Part shown: piece by piece, positions 57,301 to 64,000 of the stretch
How the letters are laid out: every line of letters begins with the position of its first letter
Position numbering within the stretch: position 1 is the first letter of the stretch
Origin: Micromonospora sp. NBRC 110009
Lineage (GTDB): Bacteria; Actinomycetota; Actinomycetes; Mycobacteriales; Micromonosporaceae
Direction: 5' to 3'
NCBI RefSeq assembly: GCF_030518795.1
Contig: NZ_CP130427.1
Span: 682,001 to 746,000, forward strand
DNA: 64,000 nt
The notes under the pieces: model-generated
Databases searched by the model: none
The model's input: the letters and a program-made list of their open reading frames with translations, nothing else
Told to the model about the DNA's origin: nothing
Made by a program: the position numbers and the translations under genes

Positions 57301-58051
57301 GGGGCGGGTCGGCGAGCCCGCCCGGCTCGACGCCGGCGCAGCCGGCCAGCACGGGCGCGCCCTGCTCGTCGTGCAGCCAGATGGCGCTGAACGGCACGTC
57401 CGACCGGTGTGCGTCGAGCACCCGGGCGACGGCCCGGCCCAGTTCGAGGGTGCTCTGCACGTCGGCCAGCTCGGTGCCGAGCTCGGCCAGAGTGCGCAGC
57501 CGCCGCTCGCCGAGCACCCGGCCCGTGGTCTCGTTGACGACGCAGAACACGCCCTCGATGCTGCCGTCGGCGTCGCGGAGCGGGTCGTACGAGACGTCGA
57601 AGTAGACGTCTTCCAGGAAGCCGTGCCGGTTGATCACGAAGGGACGGTTCTCGCCCCGGTACGGCACGCCGGTGCGGCGCACCTCGTCCAGCAGCGGCCC
57701 GAGGACGTCCCAGGTCTCCGCCCAGTGCTCGCGGGCCGATTGACCGATCACCGCCGGGTGCTTGTCGCCGATTGTGGGGCGGTAGGCGTCGTTGTAGAAG
57801 GCGAGGTGGTCCTCGCCCCAGAACATGGCGATCTGGGCGCGGGACGAGAGCATCAGGCTGATCGCGTGGCCGAGCGCGGCGGGCCAGGTCCGCGGGGGGC
57901 CGAGCGGGGTGGTGGACCAGTCGAGGGCCCGCAGCCGCTCGCCCATCTCGCCGCCTGCGGCGAACGCCGCGGCCAGCAGTGCGGGGAGTTCCGCCTCGCC
58001 GGTCCCCGAGGACGCGCGATCCCCGTCCTCGCCCCCCAGGGCCGAGCCCAT
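54392..58051 (-). CDS. Hybrid histidine kinase with SpoIIE-type phosphatase and RsbW-type ATPase
   Basis: 1219 residues. Order: PAS-like sensor (about 40-180), GAF (about 185-345), HisKA with H357 in N-V-S-H-E-F-R-T-P-L, HATPase_c (N-box near 470), receiver with D672 in L-T-D-V-M-M-P, GAF (about 755-850), PP2C/SpoIIE (about 875-1080, G-G-D-W-Y-D-V near 900) and a C-terminal HATPase (about 1095-1215, E-A-A-A-N-A-I-E-H). No membrane helices, so a cytoplasmic signal integrator. All key residues seem intact. ATG 58051 with AGGAGG upstream. The domain set links phosphorelay to partner switching; sigma factor target unknown. Confidence 0.94.
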   Translation of the reverse strand: MGSALGGEDGDRASSGTGEAELPALLAAAFAAGGEMGERLRALDWSTTPLGPPRTWPAALGHAISLMLSSRAQIAMFWGEDHLAFYNDAYRPTIGDKHPAVIGQSAREHWAETWDVLGPLLDEVRRTGVPYRGENRPFVINRHGFLEDVYFDVSYDPLRDADGSIEGVFCVVNETTGRVLGERRLRTLAELGTELADVQSTLELGRAVARVLDAHRSDVPFSAIWLHDEQGAPVLAGCAGVEPGGLADPPRPGDGASVDAARRVSVADLLGQVPPDAADQALLLPLVATSAPAGVLLVGLARRLPFSDDYRDFVDLVGAQISRAVGKQRAYEHERARAAELAALDRAKTNFFANVSHEFRTPLTLVLGPLEDLLADPGLPAAYTDRLTMTRRNALRLLKLVNTVLDFSRLESGRLAASYQPTDLADYTARLVSTFRSATERAGLRLVVDCPPLPAPVHLDRDMWEKIVLNLMSNALKFTFHGDIRVRVRARDGAAVLEVADTGVGIAPEELPHVFERFHRVPGVRSRSHEGTGIGLALVRELVEMHGGTVAARSVVDQGSTFTVTVPFGYEHLPADRVAVLAPLPLGEPEHARLHVAETTLWTDEVNRPAGLPAPTGAPAGAGRILFADDNADLREHVSRLLSPAYEVVAVPDGVEALRLAVDSPFDLVLTDVMMPRLDGFGLVTALRTNPATRHVPIVLLSARAGSAEEVAGLAVGADDYLTKPFSSPELIARVRSNVELGQLRGQIIRRLRGLADAAVAINTARSTAEVVQVAARHALALAEAARVVVTATGARHEADGGGDAPLEPSAVLPLTGTTGEQLGELRVWRREGGGTEQAALTELARLVGVRLENAQLYEAEHRIATTLQHSLLPRTLPRLPGAVVASRYLPGSADVEVGGDWYDVIRAPDDELVLVIGDVVGKGVPAAAAMGQLRNALRAYVLEGFAPGTALTRLNHLVGSTEGGSFATVFCLWFSPRTGRLRYASAGHPSPLLIRGDHVAFLHDRALGPPIGAIPRTEYQTVEGELAPGGRLLLYTDGLIEDRQFGIDAGLRQLRLDATTRGEHVADLVDAVVERVARRDRHDDVAVLALEAAELNRFTLRLPADPTRLSVLRKRLEDFLVAHRVGETDLFDLTVAISEAAANAIEHPVTPAEPVISIDVTIEDRTVTATVRDSGHWRESTGSSFRGRGLALIQALGDLTVARTDEGTEVTLRRRLAD

Positions 58052-58247
58052 GCAGCCTCCTGCTCCGGCCAGATGTCCACGACGACCGGCGCATCCGCGC
58101 CGGTCGAACCCGCCTACTACCCCGGCGGAGGAGCAACGTAACGCATACCTGTCGTTGGTCGCTGGTTACCTGCACCTCATCCTGGCGTAACCATCGGGCG
58201 GCTGCGACTCGGGCGGGCACCGGCTCGGCCCGGACAGGTGATCCCCG

Positions 58248-58955
58248 TTACACCACTGCCGGCCGGCCGGCGGCGGCCCGGACCAGGGCGGCCACCGGGC
58301 GGGGGTCCGCGTCGTTCTCCGGATGCCACTGCACGCCCAGCAGGAAGCGCCGCGCCCGATCCTCCACCGCCTCCACCACCCCGTCGTCGGCCCAGCCGGT
58401 CACCGTCAGGGCGCCCGCGTCGGCCACCCCCTGGTGGTGGTACGAGTTGACCCGGTCCACCCCGGCCATCACCGCCCCGGCCAGGCTGCCCTCGGCGAAC
58501 CGCACCGGGTGCGCCCCGTACACCCCGGGGGCCGGCCGGTGGCCGTCGTGGCCCACCAGGTCCGGCAGGTGCTGGTGCAGGGCGCCGCCGTGGGCGACCG
58601 CGAGCAGCTGCATGCCCCGGCAGACACCGAGCACCGGCAGGTCGGCGGCGAGCGCGGCGGTCAGCAGCGCCAGCTCGCCGGCGTCCCGGTCCGGCCGGCT
58701 CTCGGTGCGCGGGTCGGGCGGCCTTCCGTACCGCTCCGGGCCGACGTCCGCGCCGCCGGACAGCAGCAGCCCGTCCAGCACCCGCAGCACATCGGCGTCG
58801 GCGTCGTCCGGGGGCAGCACCACGGCCCGGCCGCCGGCCGCGGTCACCGCCCGGACGTACGCCTGCGGCACCAGCGCCGCCGGGACGTCCCGCCACACCG
58901 CCCAGCCGGCCGGCTCGACGTACGCGGTGACCCCGATCACCGGCCGTCGACTCAT
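58248..58955 (-). CDS. Class I glutamine amidotransferase-type gamma-glutamyl hydrolase (PuuD-like)
   Basis: 235 residues of peptidase family C26. Nucleophile Cys112 in G-V-C-R-G-M-Q, with catalytic His211 and Glu213 in W-H-P-E. E. coli PuuD splits gamma-glutamyl-GABA. Here it is the last gene of the gamma-glutamylation operon, so it should release glutamate and the oxidised amine product. Start ATG 58955 overlaps the SDR stop (ATGA). Confidence 0.9.
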   Translation of the reverse strand: MSRRPVIGVTAYVEPAGWAVWRDVPAALVPQAYVRAVTAAGGRAVVLPPDDADADVLRVLDGLLLSGGADVGPERYGRPPDPRTESRPDRDAGELALLTAALAADLPVLGVCRGMQLLAVAHGGALHQHLPDLVGHDGHRPAPGVYGAHPVRFAEGSLAGAVMAGVDRVNSYHHQGVADAGALTVTGWADDGVVEAVEDRARRFLLGVQWHPENDADPRPVAALVRAAAGRPAVV

Positions 58956-59719
58956 AGGGGGGTCACGTAGGCGCCGGTGATCCCGCCATCCACCACGAAC
59001 TGCGCGGCGGTCATGAACGAGGCGTCGTCGCTGGCCAGGAAGGCCACCGCGGCGGCGATCTCCTCCGGGTTGCCGAACCGGCCCATCGGCACGTGGACGA
59101 GGCGACGGGCGGCCCGCTCCGGGTCCTTGGCGAAGAGTTCCAGCAGGAGCGGGGTGGCGACCGGGCCCGGGCAGAGCGCGTTGACGCGGATGCCCTCCCG
59201 GGCGAACTGCACGCCCAGCTCCCGGGTCATCGCCAGCACCCCGCCCTTGCTCGCCGTGTAGGCGATCTGCGACGTCGCCGCCCCCATCAGCGCCACGAAC
59301 GAGGCGGTGTTGATGATCGAGCCCTTGCCCTGCCGCCGCATGTGCGGGATGGCGTACTTGCAGCAGAGGTAGACGCTGGTGGTGTTGACCCGCAGTACCC
59401 GCTCCCAGGCGTCCAGCCCGGTCTCCAGGATCGAGTCGTCGTCGGGCGGCGAGATGCCGGCGTTGTTGAACGCCACGTCCACCCGGCCGTGCCGCTCGGC
59501 CACCCCGTCGAAGAGGTCCCGCACCGCCGCCTCGTCGGCCACGTCGGTGGCGACGAACTCGCCGGCCACCTCGTCGGCGGCCCGCTTGCCCGCCTCGGCG
59601 TCGATGTCCACGCAGACCACCCGGGCCCCCTCGGCGGCGAACCGCCGCACCGTGGCCAGGCCGATGCCGCTGCCCGCACCGGTCACCACGGCGACCCGGT
59701 CCTGAAGCCGTCCCTGCAT
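58952..59719 (-). CDS. Short-chain dehydrogenase/reductase
   Basis: 255 residues, classical SDR: T-G-A-G-S-G-I-G (13-20), D38 after the second strand (prefers NAD), N-N-A-G (85-88), S140, Y154 and K158. In the operon it sits between the aldehyde dehydrogenase and hydrolase genes. In place of an amine oxidase like PuuB, an NAD-dependent alcohol dehydrogenation by an SDR could convert a gamma-glutamyl amino alcohol to the aldehyde; this is inference. ATG 59719 is one base after the ALDH stop region. Confidence 0.9.
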   Translation of the reverse strand: MQGRLQDRVAVVTGAGSGIGLATVRRFAAEGARVVCVDIDAEAGKRAADEVAGEFVATDVADEAAVRDLFDGVAERHGRVDVAFNNAGISPPDDDSILETGLDAWERVLRVNTTSVYLCCKYAIPHMRRQGKGSIINTASFVALMGAATSQIAYTASKGGVLAMTRELGVQFAREGIRVNALCPGPVATPLLLELFAKDPERAARRLVHVPMGRFGNPEEIAAAVAFLASDDASFMTAAQFVVDGGITGAYVTPL

Positions 59720-59720
59720 C

Positions 59721-61076
59721 TCACTCCTCCGTGCTGATGAACACGTTCTTGACGTCGGTGAAGGCGTGCAGTGCGTCCGGACCCAACTCCCGGCCGAGGC
59801 CGGAACGCTTCATCCCGCCGAACGGGGTCCAGTAGCGCACCGACGAGTGCGAGTTGACGCTGAGGTTGCCGGATTCGACGGCCCGGGCCACCCGGACCGC
59901 CCGGCCGACGTCCCGGGTCCAGATCGAGCCGGACAGGCCATACTCGGTGTCGTTGGCCAGCCGGATCGCGTCCGCCTCGTCGTCGAAGGGCAGCACCGAG
60001 ACCACCGGGCCGAAGATCTCCTCCCGCCAGTGCCGGTCTGCCGGGGAGTCGGCGAGCAGCACGGTCGGGGCGTACCAGAAGCCGGGGCCGTCGGGGCGGG
60101 CGCCGGTGAAGGCCACCTTCGCCCCGTCGACGTACCCGGCGACCCGGTCCCGGTGCCCGGCGGAGATCAGCGGGCCCATCTCGGCGTCCTCGGCGGCCGG
60201 GTCCGTCACCCGGAACGCGCGCACGGCCGGTTCGAGCAGCTCCAGGAAGCGGTCGTACGCCGACCGCTGGACCAGGATCCGGGAGCGGGCGCAGCAGTCC
60301 TGGCCCGCGTTGTCGAAGACCGCGTACGGCGCGCTGGCCGCCGCCTTCGCCAGGTCGGCGTCGGCGAAGACCAGGTTGGCGGACTTGCCGCCCAGCTCCA
60401 GCGTCACCCGCTTCACCTGCGCCGCGCAGCCGGCCATGATCCGGGTGCCGACCTCGGTCGAGCCGGTGAAGCAGACCTTGCGGACGGCCGGGTGGGTGAC
60501 GAACCGCTCGCCCACCACACCGCCCTGGCCGGGCAGCACGGTGAACACGCCCTCCGGCAGGCCGGCGTCGAGGGCCAGCTCGGCCAGGCGCAGCGCGGTC
60601 AGCGGGGTCAGCTCGGCCGGCTTGAGCACCACCGTGTTGCCGGCGGCGAGCGCGGGGGCGAAGCCCCAGCCCGCGATGGGCATCGGGAAGTTCCACGGCA
60701 CGATCACGCCGACCACACCGAGCGGTTCGTGAAAGGTGATGTCGAGCCCGCCGGGCACCGGGATCTGGTGTCCGGTCAGCCGCTCCGGCGCGCCCGCGTA
60801 GTAGTCGAGCACGTCCCGGACGTTGCCGGCCTCCCAGCGCGCGTTGCCGATGGTGTGCCCGGCGTTGCGCACCTCCAGTAGCGCCAGCTCCTCCCGGTGC
60901 GCGTCGACCACGGCGGCGAACCGCCGCAGCAGCCGCGCCCGGTCCCCCGGCGCCACCGCGCGCCACGTCTCGAAGGCCGCCGCCGCCCGCTCGATGGCCG
61001 CGTCCGTCTCGACGAGCGAGGTGGCGGGCACCTCCCGCAGCACCTCCCCCGTCGCCGGGTTCCGCACCTCACTCAC
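59721..61076 (-). CDS. Aldehyde dehydrogenase (NAD-dependent)
   Basis: 451 residues from GTG 61076. Key residues: N129 in P-W-N-F, K152 in V-L-K-P-A, E228 in L-E-L-G-G-K and catalytic C261 in G-Q-D-C-C. Shorter than the 490-500 residues of most ALDHs because the N-terminus is compact; the frame runs further up but only as repeat-rich noncoding sequence. It should oxidise the gamma-glutamyl aldehyde made by the SDR step. GGGA precedes the start. Confidence 0.9.
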   Translation of the reverse strand: MSEVRNPATGEVLREVPATSLVETDAAIERAAAAFETWRAVAPGDRARLLRRFAAVVDAHREELALLEVRNAGHTIGNARWEAGNVRDVLDYYAGAPERLTGHQIPVPGGLDITFHEPLGVVGVIVPWNFPMPIAGWGFAPALAAGNTVVLKPAELTPLTALRLAELALDAGLPEGVFTVLPGQGGVVGERFVTHPAVRKVCFTGSTEVGTRIMAGCAAQVKRVTLELGGKSANLVFADADLAKAAASAPYAVFDNAGQDCCARSRILVQRSAYDRFLELLEPAVRAFRVTDPAAEDAEMGPLISAGHRDRVAGYVDGAKVAFTGARPDGPGFWYAPTVLLADSPADRHWREEIFGPVVSVLPFDDEADAIRLANDTEYGLSGSIWTRDVGRAVRVARAVESGNLSVNSHSSVRYWTPFGGMKRSGLGRELGPDALHAFTDVKNVFISTEE

Positions 61077-61087
61077 TCCCGTCCCCC

Positions 61088-61132
61088 CTCGCCTCGCCTC
61101 GCCTGGCCTCGCCGGGCCTCGCCTGGCCTCGC
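61088..61132. repeat. Short CGCCT-type direct repeats
   Basis: Four to five imperfect repeats of a 10-bp gcctcgcctg-like unit occupy 61088-61132 just upstream of the aldehyde dehydrogenase gene, next to the palindrome at 61133-61202. Confidence 0.7.
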
Positions 61133-61202
61133 CGATCTTGCAGTTGCTGCCCGGACAAAAGCCGCTCATCGCCACAGACCACGGGCCGAAAGTGCAAGAT
61201 CG
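61133..61202. repeat. Dispersed palindromic element, second type
   Basis: Arms 61133-61153 and 61182-61202 match as inverted repeats at 18 of 21 positions (CGATCTTGCA outermost on both arms). It lies in the 134-base gap between the ligase and aldehyde dehydrogenase genes, which has no ORF. The sequence resembles a repeat I recall from Micromonospora genomes; unverified. Confidence 0.7.
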
Positions 61203-61210
61203 CGGGGAGG

Positions 61211-62575
61211 TCACAGGCGTTCGAAGCCACGCACCAGCTCCCAGTCCGTCACGGCGGCGTCGAAGGCGGCCAGCTCCACCTTCGCGTTGTTGGCGTAGTG
61301 CGCGACCACCTCGTCTCCGAAGGCGTCCTTCGCCACCGTCGAGCCCTCCCAGAGGGTCAGGGCGTCCCGGAGCGTTCCGGGCACCCGCTCGGCGTCCCCG
61401 TCGTCGTACGCGTTGCCCGAGCACTCCTCGCCCAGCTCCAGCTCCCGCTCGATGCCGTGCACCGCGCCGGCCACCAGCGCGGCGATCGCCAGGTACGGGT
61501 TGACGTCCGCCCCCGGCACCCGGTTCTCCACCCGCATCCCCTGGCCGTGCCCGACCAGCCGCAGCGCGCAGGTGCGGTTGTCGGTGCCCCAGCGCAGCGC
61601 GGTCGGGGCGAACGAGCCGGGCTGGTAGCGCTTGTAGGAGTTGACGTTGGGGGCGAACAGCAGGCTGAACTCACGCATGGTGGCCAGCAGCCCGGCCAGC
61701 ACCCGCTGCCCGGTGGTCGACAGGTGCGCCGGCCCGTCGCCGAGCATCGCCGAGCGGCCGTCGGCGTCGCGCAGCGAGAAGTGGATGTGGCAGGAGTTGC
61801 CCTCCCGCACGTTCGGCTTGGCCATGAAGGTGATCGACATGCCCTCCTGGGCGGCGATCTCCTTCGCGCCGTTCTTGTAGATGACGTGATGGTCGGCGCA
61901 GGCCACCGCCTCGTCGTAGCGGAAGGCGATCTCGTGCTGGCCGAGGTTGCACTCGCCCTTCGCGCTCTCCGGGGTCAGCCCGGCACCGGCCATCTCGGTG
62001 CGGATCCGGCGCAGCAGCGGCTCCACTCGGGCGGTGCCGAGCAGCGAGTAGTCCACGTTGTACTGGTTGGCCGGGGTCAGCTCGCGGTAGCCGCGCCGCC
62101 ACGCCTGCTCGTACGAGTCGCGGAACAGCACGAACTCCAGCTCGGTGCCGGCGTACGCGGTCAGCCCGTGCGCGGCCAGCCGGTCGAGCTGGCGGCGCAG
62201 GATCTGCCGGGGCGAGGCGACCACGGGCCCGGAGCCGTCCAGCCACTCCAGGTCGGCCAGGAGCATCGCGGTGCCGGGCTGCCAGGGCACCCGGCGCAGG
62301 GTGTCCAGGTCGGGCCGCATGGCGAAGTCGCCGTAGCCGCGTTCCCAGCTCGACATGGCGTAGCCGTCGACGGTGTTCATGTCGACGTCCACGGCCAGCA
62401 GGTAGTTGCAGCCCTCACTGCCGTGGGCGACCACCTGGTCCAGGAAGTAGGGCGCGTGGAACCGCTTGCCCTGGAGGCGGCCCTGCATGTCGGTCAGCGC
62501 GAGCACCACGGTGTCGATGTCGCCCTCGGCGACCGCGACGCGCAGTTGTTCCAGCGTGAGCGGAGCTTTCCTCAT
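61211..62575 (-). CDS. Glutamine synthetase-like gamma-glutamyl ligase
   Basis: 454 residues with the glutamine synthetase catalytic set: E-L-E-F-V-L, G-Q-H-E-I, N-S-C-H-I-H (the H-x-H of the nucleotide site), R-V-E-N-R-V-P-G. Too divergent and lacking the adenylylation-type Tyr loop of GlnA, it fits the PuuA/GlnA3/GlnA4 group that ligates glutamate to polyamines, ethanolamine or similar. First gene of the operon. ATG 62575 with GGAGG 7 bases ahead, chosen over an in-frame GTG or ATG 22 codons up. Confidence 0.9.
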   Translation of the reverse strand: MRKAPLTLEQLRVAVAEGDIDTVVLALTDMQGRLQGKRFHAPYFLDQVVAHGSEGCNYLLAVDVDMNTVDGYAMSSWERGYGDFAMRPDLDTLRRVPWQPGTAMLLADLEWLDGSGPVVASPRQILRRQLDRLAAHGLTAYAGTELEFVLFRDSYEQAWRRGYRELTPANQYNVDYSLLGTARVEPLLRRIRTEMAGAGLTPESAKGECNLGQHEIAFRYDEAVACADHHVIYKNGAKEIAAQEGMSITFMAKPNVREGNSCHIHFSLRDADGRSAMLGDGPAHLSTTGQRVLAGLLATMREFSLLFAPNVNSYKRYQPGSFAPTALRWGTDNRTCALRLVGHGQGMRVENRVPGADVNPYLAIAALVAGAVHGIERELELGEECSGNAYDDGDAERVPGTLRDALTLWEGSTVAKDAFGDEVVAHYANNAKVELAAFDAAVTDWELVRGFERL

Positions 62576-62595
62576 CGGCGCGCCTCCATCACCAA

Positions 62596-62625
62596 GGTCT
62601 ACTGGCAGAACCGGATCACCGTCAA
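62596..62625 (-). promoter_or_regulatory. Promoter of gamma-glutamylation operon
   Basis: On the minus strand TTGACG (62620-62625), 18-base spacer, TAGACC (62596-62601). Good match to the housekeeping consensus; transcription would start about 13 bases before the ribosome site region. The rest of 62626-62792 shows a small GGGGAT/ATCCCC hairpin at 62733-62746 only. Confidence 0.6.
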
Positions 62626-62792
62626 TGCCCCCAGCGGACACCGTGGCAAACGCGAACGGTTGAGGGGAGCCGAGTCAGTCGCGGGCCAGAGCTGGCGCAT
62701 CGGGCGTGCGGGATCACCGCTCCCTCTGGTGGGGGGATGAATCCCCTCAGGGTGGGAGGCGTCCTGGCGGCCGAGCCCACGATCTTGGTGTT

Positions 62793-63272
62793 ATGAGAGT
62801 TCACGCCAGCCCTCGTTGGGCGTACGGCACGTTCGCGTGGCTGATCTTCTTCGTCGTGTCCCACGTGGTAGCGGTGCTTTTCCCCGGTGACGATCCGACC
62901 GGCGACGGACCGTGGAGCCTGAGGGCGTACGCGATCTTCAACATCACTCTCATCCTCATGTCGGCCGTCGGGGCAGTTGTCGTGGTGGCCACCGTCCGGC
63001 CCTGGGGACGACGCGTCCCTCGGTGGATGCTCCTCACGCCGCTGTGGTTCGGCAGCACGCTACTCGTCGTCCGGGGAGTTCCCGGGATGGTCGAAAACCT
63101 GCTCATGGCTACCGGCATCCGCCGAGGCGGCTTTGTGGGGGCGGAAGACATCTCCACGGCCGAACTCTGGGCCGGCATTGGGATCAACACCTATTTCTTT
63201 ATGGGCGCGGTGCTGCTCGCCGTGACGACGGTCTCCTACTTCCGCCGATCACGACGAGGCAGCCACGGCTGA
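62793..63272 (+). CDS. Hypothetical four-helix membrane protein
   Basis: 159 residues. Four hydrophobic stretches: about 10-28 (A-W-L-I-F-F-V-V-S-H-V-V), 43-68, 75-92 and 122-145. Loop with W-F-G-S-T-L-L-V-V-R-G-V-P. Ends in a basic tail (R-R-S-R-R-G). It resembles DUF3995-type proteins loosely but I cannot confirm. ATG 62793 without a good ribosome site. Visibly lower GC than the genes to the left. Confidence 0.7.
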   Translation: MRVHASPRWAYGTFAWLIFFVVSHVVAVLFPGDDPTGDGPWSLRAYAIFNITLILMSAVGAVVVVATVRPWGRRVPRWMLLTPLWFGSTLLVVRGVPGMVENLLMATGIRRGGFVGAEDISTAELWAGIGINTYFFMGAVLLAVTTVSYFRRSRRGSHG

Positions 63273-63350
63273 TTGCCACACCTCGCAGCCAGGTCATCCT
63301 CAACAGCCGCGGTGAGCGCGGCGCTTGCGGGGGTCTGCGATCATGGCCGG

Positions 63351-63773
63351 ATGTTCGAACCGGGGTCGCGTTCCAAGCAGGTCAGCACCTTCATGCTGCC
63401 CGAGGACGAGGCGGCGTTCGACGAGGCGCTGGCACCCGCAATCGCCGACCTCGGGCAGTGGGAGACCCACGATCAGCGGGCCCGGACCATCACGCTGCAC
63501 GGCTCACTGCCGGCCGCGATGCGCCACGACCGCACGCAGGCATTCCTGCGGCTGTTCGGCCGGGACGGCGGAACCATGGGGCCCCTCATCCAGTATCTGC
63601 GCACCTCCGCGGCGACCACGGACGAGGCCATGCTCGCCGCTACCGGCGGTCGGTGCCGGGCGACGGCCGAACGGCCCGAGGCGATGTCGCCGGGCCGACT
63701 GGCGTTCAAGTGGTTCCCTGACGACGAAGCCGACTGCGTGCGGCGCGACTCAACGGCCACGCGTTGCGCCTGA
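63351..63773 (+). CDS. Hypothetical protein
   Basis: 140 residues, unknown. Soluble, acidic first half (M-L-P-E-D-E-A-A-F-D-E-A-L) then G-T-M-G-P-L-I-Q-Y-L-R. No signal, no membrane segment, one Cys near the middle and two near the end. ATG 63351 has no ribosome site; GATCAT 7 bases upstream could be a -10 giving a leaderless mRNA. Coding bias is fair but weaker than elsewhere. Confidence 0.6.
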   Translation: MFEPGSRSKQVSTFMLPEDEAAFDEALAPAIADLGQWETHDQRARTITLHGSLPAAMRHDRTQAFLRLFGRDGGTMGPLIQYLRTSAATTDEAMLAATGGRCRATAERPEAMSPGRLAFKWFPDDEADCVRRDSTATRCA

Positions 63774-63799
63774 GGATCCGCCCGGGCGCTTGACGAACC

Positions 63800-63814
63800 G
63801 GCGAGAAGCTCGCC
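63800..63814. terminator. Small hairpin after the hypothetical gene
   Basis: GGCGAG (63800-63805), 3-base loop, CTCGCC (63809-63814), 27 bases past the stop. A second 10-bp imperfect hairpin follows at 63841-63864. Either could end transcription. Confidence 0.4.
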
Positions 63815-63964
63815 AGTTCCACCGCACGGCAAATGGCAAAGGCAAGGAGATCCCTCTCCCTGCCACTTCCAACGTATAGCGCACCGGGGGGCTTGCGGCA
63901 AGACCCGTGTCGTGGCGCAGAATCGTCGGCCGAGGCCACAACCTGCGGAAATGGGGGCCAGGAC

Positions 63965-64000
63965 GTGCGTGTGTTGTTGTCGACGCATGGGGGACGCGTC
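63965..64000 (+). CDS. Probable UDP-type glycosyltransferase, 5' end only
   Basis: Twelve codons before the window ends: M/V-R-V-L-L-S-T-H-G-G-R-V. This is the hallmark N-terminus of the MGT/GtfA type glycosyltransferases (M-R-V-L-L-S-T-x-G-x-R-G-D-V). GTG start with a GGGGG run about 9 bases upstream. The call rests only on these residues; the rest lies outside the window. Confidence 0.5.
   Translation, partial: MRVLLSTHGGRV

Overview
The window is a gene-dense, very GC-rich (about 73% by eye) stretch of an actinobacterial chromosome. GC-biased third codon positions, many GTG starts, Tat and lipoprotein signals and the gene order all fit an actinomycete. Micromonosporaceae (Micromonospora-like) is my best guess, because the dispersed palindromes resemble repeats I associate with that family. 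This is inference; no 16S gene is present. I found no tRNA, rRNA, IS element, prophage or CRISPR array. No stretch longer than 300 bases lacks a gene; the largest gap (36461-36743, 283 bases) holds small hairpins and one AT-rich patch but no gene I can support.

Layout. (1) 1-12500: a core block read leftwards (thyX, dapA, RNase J gene, ftsK; related order in mycobacteria), interrupted by a YbjN-fold pair, a WYL regulator divergent from a VOC protein, and flanked by a DUF2752 membrane protein and an AlkX/YcaQ-type DNA glycosylase. (2) 12600-16520: two GNAT acetyltransferases, a GT87 mannosyltransferase-like membrane enzyme, an ECF sigma factor with a SnoaL-like tail and a second VOC protein. 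(3) 16560-23180: a sugar-uptake locus with LacI regulator, lipoprotein binding protein and two permeases in one operon, divergent from a glycogen-debranching-type glycosidase; paired inverted operator-like sites lie between. (4) 23190-46000: a leftward translation/RNA block containing rimP, nusA, ylxR, infB, ylxP, rbfA, nrnA, MATE, truB, ribF, rpsO, pnp, an M16 peptidase and dapB, with accessory genes inserted (a TRM11-type methyltransferase, a P-loop kinase, small membrane proteins and a tandem pair of unrecognised membrane-anchored paralogues).

(5) 45860-52360: a Tat lipoprotein with a ferritin-like partner, a PadR-regulated ABC exporter (ATPase plus FtsX-like permease), a deazaflavin-dependent reductase and a nucleotidyltransferase-fold protein. 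(6) 52390-58050: a VIT/CCC1-type membrane protein overlapping map, then a STAS anti-sigma antagonist convergent with a 1219-residue PAS/GAF-histidine kinase-receiver-GAF-PP2C-ATPase protein, together a candidate partner-switching stress module. (7) 58250-62620: a four-gene gamma-glutamylation operon (glutamine-synthetase-like ligase, aldehyde dehydrogenase, SDR, class I amidotransferase-type hydrolase) behind a clear promoter; use of an SDR where an amine oxidase would be expected suggests an amino-alcohol such as ethanolamine as substrate. (8) 62790-64000: hypothetical genes of visibly lower GC and the first codons of a probable UDP-type glycosyltransferase running off the edge.

Translation coupling by GTGA/ATGA overlap is common. 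Several genes appear leaderless, with a -10-like hexamer 6-7 bases ahead of the start codon. No clearly new enzyme system stands out. The items I find most worth following are the palindromes that embed stop codons, the fused AraC-DinB protein with an internal ribosome site, the rpsO leader, the tandem unknown paralogues and the amino-alcohol operon.
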